From: Frigidibacter oleivorans
GTDB lineage: Bacteria; Pseudomonadota; Alphaproteobacteria; Rhodobacterales; Rhodobacteraceae
Length of the DNA: 64,000 nucleotides
Assembly: GCF_003993775.1 (NCBI RefSeq)
Contig: NZ_RJRZ01000008.1
Span: forward strand, 96,334-160,333
Direction: 5' to 3'
Position numbers and translations under genes: made by a program. A model generated the notes under the pieces. That model saw only the letters and a program-made list of their open reading frames with translations, searched no databases and was not told the origin of the DNA. Positions 57,645 to 64,000 of the stretch are shown here, piece after piece. Numbering within the stretch: the first letter of the stretch is position 1; each line of letters opens with the position of its first letter.

Positions 57645-58541
57645 TCACTCGACGCCCGGCACCCGCTTCAGATAGGCCGCCACCGCCAGCCGGTCCTCGG
57701 GCGGCAACTGCGCGAAATTCGCGACGACCAGCGCCATATGACCACCGGCGCTGTCGAAATCGGGGGTGAAGCCGGAATTCAGATATTCGGCGATCTCCTC
57801 CACCGACCAGTCCAGCCCGGCAGGGGTGATGTTCGGCACCCGGCCGCCGCCCTCCAGCGGCGCGCCGGCCAGCCAGCGGTCGCGGTCCATCCCGCCGAGG
57901 CTGTCGCGCGGGGTGTGGCATTCGCCGCAATGGCCGAGCGCCTCGACCAGATAGCGGCCGCGCTCTTCCTCGGGCGTCAGGTCGCCCGCCACCACCCAGT
58001 CCCGGTCCAGATACAGCATCTTCCACCCGCCCAGCACCTGCCGCCGGTCGAAGGGGAAGGACAACTCATGCGGGGCCGAGGGCGTGTCGGCCGGCGGCAG
58101 GGTCATCAGATAGGCATGCAGGTCCGCCACGTCCTGCAGCGTGGCCTTGGCATAGCTGGCATAGGGGAAGGCGGGGTAATAGTGCTGCCCCCCGGGCGAG
58201 GTGCCGAGGGTCATGGCATTGGCCAGGTCGCCAAAGCTCCAGCCGCCGATGCCGGCCTGCGGATGGGGGCTGATGTTGGGCGCGACGAAGGTGCCGAATT
58301 CGGTGACGAAACGCTGCCCGCCCGACAGGACCGGCGCCGACTCGCCCGATCCGCCCACCGCCTCGGGCGCGACATGGCACGAGGCGCAGCCCCCCGCATG
58401 GAACACCGCCTCGCCGCGCGCCGCATCGCCGGTGATCCCCGCCAGATCGGCCCGCTCGACGGTCTGGGGCCGGGTGATCCACAGCCCGAGGGCGACGATG
58501 GCGGCGATCAGGACCAGGAGGGTCAGCAGGCGGCGGAGCAT
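57645..58541 (-). CDS. dihaem c-type cytochrome
   Basis: A 298-residue periplasmic cytochrome anchored by one N-terminal membrane helix (5-23). It has two haem sites: CASCH at residues 52-56 and CGECH near 205. Met or other axial ligands are likely in the segments MTLG and MLYLD. The two-domain layout resembles cytochrome c subunits of alcohol/gluconate-type dehydrogenases and thiosulfate-linked cytochromes, but no partner dehydrogenase gene lies beside it. The start at 58541 is set by the anchor helix. Confidence 0.9.
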   Translation of the reverse strand: MLRRLLTLLVLIAAIVALGLWITRPQTVERADLAGITGDAARGEAVFHAGGCASCHVAPEAVGGSGESAPVLSGGQRFVTEFGTFVAPNISPHPQAGIGGWSFGDLANAMTLGTSPGGQHYYPAFPYASYAKATLQDVADLHAYLMTLPPADTPSAPHELSFPFDRRQVLGGWKMLYLDRDWVVAGDLTPEEERGRYLVEALGHCGECHTPRDSLGGMDRDRWLAGAPLEGGGRVPNITPAGLDWSVEEIAEYLNSGFTPDFDSAGGHMALVVANFAQLPPEDRLAVAAYLKRVPGVE

Positions 58542-58677
58542 CGGGACATCCTTGCGTGGCGGGGCGCCCGGGCTGCGGGGCGAGGCTTGCTGCCCGGACG
58601 GTGCCGCAGGTGCCGCGGCGCGGCAACCGTCCTGCCCGGCGATCACGAAAGCTTGAGCGGCGCGCCCTCCCGCCCGT

Positions 58678-58866
58678 TCAGGGCCGCGCCAGCCCGCCGC
58701 GATGCGCGCCCGCGTCCATGGTCAGCGCCGCGGGCCACAGCCCCAGCCATTCCACCGCCGCAAGGCCCAGGCAGACCGCCACCACCGCAAAGACCAGCGC
58801 CACCCGCCGGGCCGAGGGCGGATGCCGCGCCCATTTCGCCGCCCGCAGCAGCCAGATCGTGTTCAT
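58678..58866 (-). CDS. small single-pass membrane protein coupled to hpt
   Basis: A 62-residue protein with one membrane segment (about 22-42) after a basic stretch ([14 protein letters not shown]). Its ATG at 58866 overlaps the hpt stop as ATGA, which is the main support for the call. The function is not known. Confidence 0.6.
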   Translation of the reverse strand: MNTIWLLRAAKWARHPPSARRVALVFAVVAVCLGLAAVEWLGLWPAALTMDAGAHRGGLARP

Positions 58867-59474
58867 GCCGCATCCCCGCCCGGAAAGCGCACCTTGCCGA
58901 TATAGGGCAGGTTGCGGTTCCTTTGCGCATAGTCGATGCCGTAGCCCACCACGAATTCGTCGGGGATCTCGAACCCCGTCCATGTGGCGCGGATCGGCAC
59001 CTCGCGCCGCGCCGGCTTGTCCAGCAGCGCGCAGACCTCGATCCGCTTCGGATTGCGCGCGCGCAGCAGGGTCAGCACATGGCTGAGCGTGAAGCCGGTA
59101 TCGACGATATCCTCGACCAGCAGCACATCCTGCCCCTCGATGCCCGAGCGCAGGTCCTTGAGGATGCGGACCTCGCGGCTCGACTGCATCGCATTGCCAT
59201 AGGAGGAGGCCTCGAGGAAATCGACCTCCACCGGCAGGTCGATCTCGCGCACCAGATCGGCGATGAACACGAAGGATCCGCGCAGCAGCCCCACCACCAC
59301 CAGCCGGTCGGTGCCGGCGAAGGCGCGGGTGATCTCTTTTGCCAGCGCCTCGACCCGGGCGGCGATGGTCTTGGCCGAGATCATCTCGTCGATGACATAG
59401 CCCGGTCCCGCTGCGGGTGCCGGAGCGGCTGCGGGTTCGGGTGCCGGATGGTTGTCCGGGGCGGCGTCGGTCAT
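58863..59474 (-). CDS. hpt: hypoxanthine phosphoribosyltransferase
   Basis: Salvages hypoxanthine/guanine with PRPP. The 203 residues start with a variable Ala/Pro-rich lead of about 25. The PRTase fold then has [16 protein letters not shown], the PRPP motif [17 protein letters not shown], the flexible-loop [10 protein letters not shown], and the base pocket [15 protein letters not shown]. The ATG at 59474 has GGGGAAA upstream. It is coupled to the small membrane protein downstream. Confidence 0.94.
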   Translation of the reverse strand: MTDAAPDNHPAPEPAAAPAPAAGPGYVIDEMISAKTIAARVEALAKEITRAFAGTDRLVVVGLLRGSFVFIADLVREIDLPVEVDFLEASSYGNAMQSSREVRILKDLRSGIEGQDVLLVEDIVDTGFTLSHVLTLLRARNPKRIEVCALLDKPARREVPIRATWTGFEIPDEFVVGYGIDYAQRNRNLPYIGKVRFPGGDAA

Positions 59475-59652
59475 GGTTTCCCCTTGAATGCCCGGGGCGT
59501 TTCTACGACATGGGACCGGAACAGTCACGCAAGAGCCGACCGCGGCCCGATGCCCCCGATGCCCGGCCTCCCGATGCCCGGCGATGACGACAGACGATCG
59601 CGACGGTCGCACCGGCAGGGACAGTCGCACCGGCAGGAAGGAGCCGCGCAGG

Positions 59653-60120
59653 ATGCCGACCCATTCGGAGACCCGGGCGCTGCCCTATACGGCGCAGCAG
59701 ATGTACGACCTCGTGGCCGATGTCGCCCGCTATCCCGAATTCCTCCCCTGGAACTCTGCCGCGCGCATCCGCTCGGTCACCCCGCGCGCCGACGGGGCCG
59801 AGGTGATGGAGGCGGATCTGGTGATCTCGTTCAAGGTCTTCCGCGAGAAGTTCGGCAGCCGCGTCGTGCTGTGGCCCGCCGAGAAGCGGATCGAGACCGA
59901 ATATCTGGACGGGCCGTTCAAATACATGAAATCCGACTGGCGCTTTGCCGACCGGGCCGATGGCGGGTCGGACGTGTCCTTCTTCGTCGATTTCGAGATG
60001 AAGAACGCCATCCTGCAGCGGGTGGTGGGCGTCGTCTTCGGCGAGGCGATGGGCCGGATCGTGCGCGCCTTCGAGGCGCGGGCGAAGGTGCTGTACGGCC
60101 CCGGCGGCGGCGCGGCCTGA
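59653..60120 (+). CDS. RatA / COQ10 family ubiquinone-binding protein
   Basis: A 155-residue START-like protein of the RatA/COQ10 group (SRPBCC fold). It begins [39 protein letters not shown], and the C-terminal [26 protein letters not shown] helix is typical. COQ10 proteins bind ubiquinone and support respiration; the bacterial name RatA comes from a toxin role in E. coli that is doubtful here. AAGGAG lies 8-10 bases before the ATG at 59653. Confidence 0.88.
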   Translation: MPTHSETRALPYTAQQMYDLVADVARYPEFLPWNSAARIRSVTPRADGAEVMEADLVISFKVFREKFGSRVVLWPAEKRIETEYLDGPFKYMKSDWRFADRADGGSDVSFFVDFEMKNAILQRVVGVVFGEAMGRIVRAFEARAKVLYGPGGGAA

Positions 60121-60166
60121 CGGCGGACCCGAAAGCGCGGGCCAGCCCACCGTGCCGGGCGAAGAG

Positions 60167-60218
60167 GCGGGGGGCCAGCCCCCCGCACCCCCCGGGATAT
60201 TTGCGCCGACAAGAAGGA
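60167..60218 (+). repeat. two-hairpin intergenic element, copy 6
   Basis: Hairpin A (60167-60175 with 60178-60186) is directly followed by ACCCCCCGGGATATTT and GCGCCGACAAGAAGGA. Hairpin B is missing. It lies between two genes on the same strand, unlike the other copies. Confidence 0.7.
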
Positions 60219-60314
60219 CAGGCGCGCGGGGAAGGTTGGGGGCAGGGGCCGCGCTTGCCTCGGGCGGGCGCAGCCGCTATGTCAGGCCCCTGAACGTCAG
60301 ACCGGACCCCGACC

Positions 60315-61442
60315 ATGCGCGCCGAAATCCAGAACACCTGCGAAGCGATCCGCAAGTCGCTGAAACTGCTCGCCCAGCGGATGGACTGGGACACGGCGCC
60401 GCATCGTCTGGAAGAGATGAACGCCATGATCGAGGATGGCGACATCTGGAACGATCCCGCCCGCGCGCAGAAGCTGATGCGCGACCGGCAGGTGCTGATG
60501 GACAAGGTCGAGACCTACCGCCGCATCGACAGCGGCCTGTCCGACAATGTCGAGCTGATCGAACTGGGCGAGGCCGAGGGCGATGCCGAGATCATCGCCG
60601 ATGCCGAGGCGAGCCTGAAGGCGCTGGCCGAGCTTGCCGCCGCGAAGGAGCTGGAGGCGCTGCTCGACGGCGAGGCGGATGGCAACGACACCTTCCTCGA
60701 GATCAACTCGGGCGCGGGCGGCACCGAAAGCTGTGACTGGGCCGCGATGCTGGCGCGGATGTATGTCCGCTGGGCCGAGAAGAAGGGCTACAAGGTCGAG
60801 CTGCAGTCCGAAAGCCCGGGCGAGGAGGCGGGGATCAAGTCCGCCGCCTACAAGATCTCCGGCCCCAATGCCTATGGCTGGCTGAAATCGGAATCGGGCG
60901 TGCACCGGCTGGTGCGGATCTCGCCCTATGACTCGGCGGCGCGGCGGCACACCTCTTTCTGTTCGGTCTGGGTCTATCCGGTGGTCGACGACAATATCGA
61001 GATCGACATCCCCGACCGCGACATCCGCATCGACACCTACCGTTCGTCCGGCGCCGGCGGCCAGCACGTCAACACCACCGATTCCGCGGTGCGGATCACC
61101 CACCTGCCCACCAATATCGTCGTCACCTCGTCGATGAAGTCGCAGCACCAGAACCGCGAACAGGCGATGAACGCGCTGCGCGCGCGGCTCTATCAGCTGG
61201 AACTCGACCGCAGGAATGCCGAGATCAACGCCCAGCACGAGGCGAAGGGCGAGGCGGGCTGGGGCAACCAGATCCGCAGCTATGTGCTGCAGCCCTACCA
61301 GATGGTGAAGGACCTGCGCACTGGGCACGAGACATCCGACACGCAGGGCGTGCTCGACGGCGATCTCGACGGGTTCATGGCGGCGACGCTGGCGATGGAC
61401 GTGGCCGGCAAGAGCCGCGCCGAGGCGACGGCCGAGGACTGA
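60315..61442 (+). CDS. prfB: peptide chain release factor 2
   Basis: Ends translation at UGA and UAA. The 375 residues have the stop-codon-reading motif SPY in [16 protein letters not shown] (SPF in E. coli) and the catalytic GGQ in [15 protein letters not shown] (about residue 245). The usual RF2 N-terminal helical domain is read through in a single frame. There is no internal UGA near codon 25, so the autoregulatory +1 frameshift of E. coli is not used here. Confidence 0.95.
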   Translation: MRAEIQNTCEAIRKSLKLLAQRMDWDTAPHRLEEMNAMIEDGDIWNDPARAQKLMRDRQVLMDKVETYRRIDSGLSDNVELIELGEAEGDAEIIADAEASLKALAELAAAKELEALLDGEADGNDTFLEINSGAGGTESCDWAAMLARMYVRWAEKKGYKVELQSESPGEEAGIKSAAYKISGPNAYGWLKSESGVHRLVRISPYDSAARRHTSFCSVWVYPVVDDNIEIDIPDRDIRIDTYRSSGAGGQHVNTTDSAVRITHLPTNIVVTSSMKSQHQNREQAMNALRARLYQLELDRRNAEINAQHEAKGEAGWGNQIRSYVLQPYQMVKDLRTGHETSDTQGVLDGDLDGFMAATLAMDVAGKSRAEATAED

Positions 61443-61931
61443 TCCCCGCGGCCGGGCTGTGGCGCGCGGGGCTGTGGCGGCGGCGGGGTTGGTCGGCAAC
61501 CACAGTTGCGCTGGGGCGATGGCGGAGGGTCGATGCCGGGAACGGGGCCGCTGCGGGCAGGATGGCTGCGGACAGGCCGGCGGGAAACGGGTCCGGCGGC
61601 GGAGAATCGCGGAGGTCCGGCCGCCCGGCGGGCGGCCGGGCGGGCGGCGATGCCGGGCTTGGCGCTGCCCGGTCGACGGGATGGCTCGGCTTGCGGGACG
61701 CGGACCGATACCGGTGGCCGCTGCCGGTGGCTGTACCGCCCGCGGGGGGCCTGCCGGAATGAGACGGAGCATGCCTTGGGCCGGGGCCCGTTCGACCACA
61801 GGGGCGTCGGTGCCGGACATCGATCATGCGCCGGTGCGACCAGGTGCGCCGCAGGGCGTCTGCCGCGGCATCCTTGCTGGCGGTGCGGACGAGGGCGGAT
61901 TGACGGGGCGTGACACGAGAGGGGAGCGGCG
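61443..61931. other. gene-poor GC-rich region between prfB and the CbiX-like gene
   Basis: 489 bases without a convincing gene. Several frames are open but all give low-complexity Arg/Gly/Pro/Ala sequence, as expected from extreme GC content. Runs such as CGGCGGGCGGCCGGGCGGGCGG occur. I see no terminator, operator or recognisable remnant. Confidence 0.6.
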
Positions 61932-63401
61932 ATGGCAAGGCTGCATGATGGCGACACACCCGTCCCTCCGCCGCCCCGCGCGCTGATCGTCGCGCATGGC
62001 CAGCCCTCCGACCCCGGCCCGGCCGAGGCGGTCTTGGCGGCATTCGCCGGGCGCGTGGCCGGGCATCTGGAAGGGTGGCGCGTCGGCTCCGCCACGCTGG
62101 CGGCGCCGGGCGCGCTGGCCTCGGCGCTGGCGGATCTGGAGGCGGGCGGTCGCGACCACGCCGGTCTCGCAGGATCCGGCACCGATCCGGGGTGGGTCGG
62201 GGAGGCCGGTCCTGAAGGCGGCAGTTCTGAGGACGCCGGTCCCGAAGACGCGGGTCTTGAAGACCGCCATCCTGAAAAAGCGGGTGGCTGTGCGGCGGCC
62301 GGGAGCGGCCGGTCGGCGCTGGCCGGTCCGGCGGACCGAACCGGAGACGAGCCGCCCGGCCCGGTTTCTCGTGTGGACATACGCGACCCCGACGCGACGG
62401 AGGGCCGGTTCGGCGAGGATAGCCCGGACGGGGGCCGGTTCGGCCTCGAGGCAGACGACACCGACGCAGGTTGCGGGACGGCGGGCAACGTGAGGGTGGC
62501 CGGCGGGGGTGTTGCCGGCGGGGGCGCGGCCGATGGGGATCTGGCCGGCGAGGATATAGCCGGAGGGGGCGCGGCGGCGCAGCTCTCGGCAGACCGGACG
62601 CCGCCCGGTCGTGAACGAGAGGGACAGCGCCCGGACCCTGCCCCCTCCGGTCGCCTTGCGGCGGCCGCGGCCGGGAGCAAGGTGGCGGTTCCCAAGGGCG
62701 CCGATGCGCCGGATACGTCCCAAGGGTCCGACACCCCTCCGACGGCAGAAGGCCAGTCGCCCGCGACGGCCGGAAGCGCGTTCTCCGCGACAGGCGGGGA
62801 CGATCCGCAGGACCTGCCGCCGGTCCTGATCTTCCCGATGTTCATGGCGGACGGCTGGTTCACCCGCAGCGAACTGCCCCGGCGGCTGGCCGAGGCGGGG
62901 CTGCCGCCGGCGCGGATGCACCTGCTCGCGCCCTTCGGCACCGATCCGGCGGCCATCGACCTGGCCGAGGCGGTGCTGCGCGCTGCCGTGGCCGAGCGCG
63001 GCTGGCGGCTGGCCGAGACGCATCTGCTGCTGGCGGCGCATGGCTCGTTCCGCAGCCCGGCGCCCGCGGCGGTGGCCCGGCGGGTCGCGCGGGTGCTGGT
63101 CGACCGGCTGCGCCCGGCAAGCCTCGCGACCGGCTTCATCGATCAGGCACCGCAGGTGGCGGCGATCGCGCGCGAGTGCCCGGCGCCGGCGCTGTGTCTG
63201 CCGTTCTTCGCGCTGGCGGGCGGCCATGTCGAGGAGGACCTTCCCGCCGCGCTGGCCTCGGCCGGGTTCCCGGGCACGCTGCTGCCACCGCTCGGGCAGG
63301 CGGAGGAGGCGCCCGCGCTGGTCGCCCGCGCCCTGCGGGCGGCGGTTGCGGCGGCGGGCGACCGGACCGGAGCGGGGCCGGAGGGCGCTGCTGACCGGTG
63401 A
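61932..63401 (+). CDS. CbiX/sirohydrochlorin cobaltochelatase-like protein with large low-complexity insertion
   Basis: A 489-residue protein. Residues 16-71 match the start of CbiX-type chelatase domains (RALIVAHGQPSDPGPAEAVLAAFAG, with the metal-site His22), and residues from about 296 match the rest (PVLIFPMFMADGWFTRSELPRRL, then LLLAAHGSFRSP and LPFFALAGGHVEED). Between them lie about 220 residues rich in Gly, Ala, Asp, Pro and Glu, partly in 15-bp repeats. Without the insertion it would be about 265 residues, close to the family. The reading frame is intact. GAGGGGAG precedes the ATG at 61932. CbiX proteins insert Co or Fe into tetrapyrroles. Confidence 0.75.
   Translation: MARLHDGDTPVPPPPRALIVAHGQPSDPGPAEAVLAAFAGRVAGHLEGWRVGSATLAAPGALASALADLEAGGRDHAGLAGSGTDPGWVGEAGPEGGSSEDAGPEDAGLEDRHPEKAGGCAAAGSGRSALAGPADRTGDEPPGPVSRVDIRDPDATEGRFGEDSPDGGRFGLEADDTDAGCGTAGNVRVAGGGVAGGGAADGDLAGEDIAGGGAAAQLSADRTPPGREREGQRPDPAPSGRLAAAAAGSKVAVPKGADAPDTSQGSDTPPTAEGQSPATAGSAFSATGGDDPQDLPPVLIFPMFMADGWFTRSELPRRLAEAGLPPARMHLLAPFGTDPAAIDLAEAVLRAAVAERGWRLAETHLLLAAHGSFRSPAPAAVARRVARVLVDRLRPASLATGFIDQAPQVAAIARECPAPALCLPFFALAGGHVEEDLPAALASAGFPGTLLPPLGQAEEAPALVARALRAAVAAAGDRTGAGPEGAADR
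62218..62292 (+). repeat. five 15-bp degenerate tandem repeats in the CbiX-like gene
   Basis: Five units of the type GGTCCTGAAGACGCG encode G-P/L-E-D/G-A pentads in the insertion. A second Gly/Ala-rich periodic stretch lies at about 62490-62580. Confidence 0.75.
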
Positions 63402-63724
63402 CGGCGGGTGAGACTGCCGCGAGTGGCAGCGGCCAAGGGCCGGATCGGCCCGCGGACCGGAGCGGGCGGCCGCCGCGGGACGGCGGGCGAGGGACGGCAC
63501 GACCGGGAGCGTCGGAGACCGCGGGGGGGCGACCGGGAGCGGGGCTGGTCCCGGCATCCCGCGGCGGGACCGGCAGCGGTGCCGCCGTCCGTGCCTTTGT
63601 CCTGCCGGAGCACCCGATCGGACACAGGAGACGCGCGGCGGGAAGGCGCGGGGCAGAGGTGGCGGGGTCAGACCTGTCGCCCGCCGGGTCCGGCTGTCCC
63701 GACTGCTGCCCGCCGCGATCCGCA
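63402..63724. other. intergenic region between convergent genes
   Basis: 323 bases, very GC-rich, with no convincing gene or named site. Short repeats of GACCGG and GGGAGCG types occur. Confidence 0.5.
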
Positions 63725-64000
63725 TCAGAACTCCTCCCAGTCGTCCTCGACCGCGGCGGTGGCGCCCCCCGGGATGGCCAGGCGCAGCCGGCCTCCGGGC
63801 GCAGCGCTTCCCGGGCGGAGTGGATGCGTTGCGGCCCGCACGAAGGGCACGGCGCCCGCGGGGTCGGGCGGAGGAGCGGCGCGCCGGTTGCCGCCGGCCG
63901 GATCCGTGGAGGCGGCGGCGAGATGCGGGCGGCCCGGGCCCCCGGGCCTTGCGCCGCGCTCGCCGGCCCGGCCGGCCACCGGCTGTCCTGCCGCGGCGCG
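63725..64000 (-). CDS. C-terminus of a probable methyl-accepting chemotaxis protein (partial)
   Basis: An open frame runs from the window edge to a stop at 63725. It is Pro/Ala/Gly/Arg-rich and ends in EDDWEEF. That fits the xWxxF pentapeptide that tethers CheR/CheB to chemoreceptors, and alphaproteobacterial receptors often end in DWEEF after a disordered linker like this one. The signalling hairpin would lie beyond position 64000, so the call rests on the tail alone. Confidence 0.5.
   Translation of the reverse strand, partial: RAAAGQPVAGRAGERGARPGGPGRPHLAAASTDPAGGNRRAAPPPDPAGAVPFVRAATHPLRPGSAAPGGRLRLAIPGGATAAVEDDWEEF

Noticed and set aside
60315..60420. Possible programmed +1 frameshift site at the start of prfB
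   Set aside because: The reading frame is continuous from the ATG through the whole RF2 domain set, and no in-frame UGA is present near codon 25.
61824..63725. Minus-strand frame containing FKTRVFGTGVLRTAAF, resembling pentapeptide repeats
   Set aside because: The pentad pattern follows from the 15-bp DNA repeats of the CbiX-like gene read on the other strand. The plus frame has real CbiX sequence on both sides.

Overview
The window looks like chromosomal DNA of a GC-rich alphaproteobacterium of the order Rhodobacterales (Rhodobacter/Paracoccus relatives). The reasons are the block yceD-rpmF-plsX-fabH-ihfA-merR, the chain argS-SPOR protein-nagZ-scpA-scpB, a DksA without the usual zinc cysteines, and a formate dehydrogenase of the Rhodobacter capsulatus FdsGBA type. 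Nearly all of it is dense, high-GC, ordinary gene content on both strands. The one compositional outlier is a short AT-richer stretch at about 34.8-35.95 kb beside a tRNA-Gly gene.

Layout. 0-16 kb: housekeeping genes (rnd, sufE, a penicillin-acylase-like hydrolase, a beta-hydroxyacid dehydrogenase, a MoxR ATPase, dksA, a flavin monooxygenase, NUDIX-xthA, a CNNM/CBS membrane protein, erpA, dgt, dcd) and tRNA-Pro(GGG). 16-22 kb: the merR/ihfA/fabH/plsX/rpmF/yceD block, bamE and msrB. 22-30 kb: olsB, then the Entner-Doudoroff locus, with zwf-pgl-pgi running towards the convergent edd-eda pair. The two transcription units carry near-identical palindromic operators placed on their promoters. 30-36 kb: an RlmI-like methyltransferase, a lone PIN protein, small metabolic genes, then an HNH-nuclease islet bounded by tRNA-Gly(CCC) and an imperfect copy of that tRNA's 3' end.

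36-48 kb is the most interesting part. It holds a divergent rpoN (sigma-54), an NtrC-type activator with GAFTGA motif, a periplasmic-sensing histidine kinase, two 13-bp palindromes exactly 21 bp apart, a good -24/-12 sigma-54 promoter, an OFA-family (oxalate/formate type) transporter and fdsG-fdsB-fdsA-fdsD. Read together this looks like a self-contained sigma-54 circuit for uptake and oxidation of formate or oxalate. The maturation gene fdsC, usual in this operon, is absent.

48-64 kb: a fasciclin-domain protein beside an ECF sigma/anti-sigma pair, argS, a SPOR protein with a His/Asp-rich tract, nagZ, scpAB, an outer-membrane beta-barrel, a dihaem cytochrome c, hpt, a RatA/COQ10 protein, prfB and a CbiX-like protein split by a roughly 220-residue low-complexity insertion. 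The window ends in the C-terminus of what is probably a chemoreceptor. Six copies of a two-hairpin intergenic element lie between genes throughout. No CRISPR array, insertion sequence or rRNA gene was seen.
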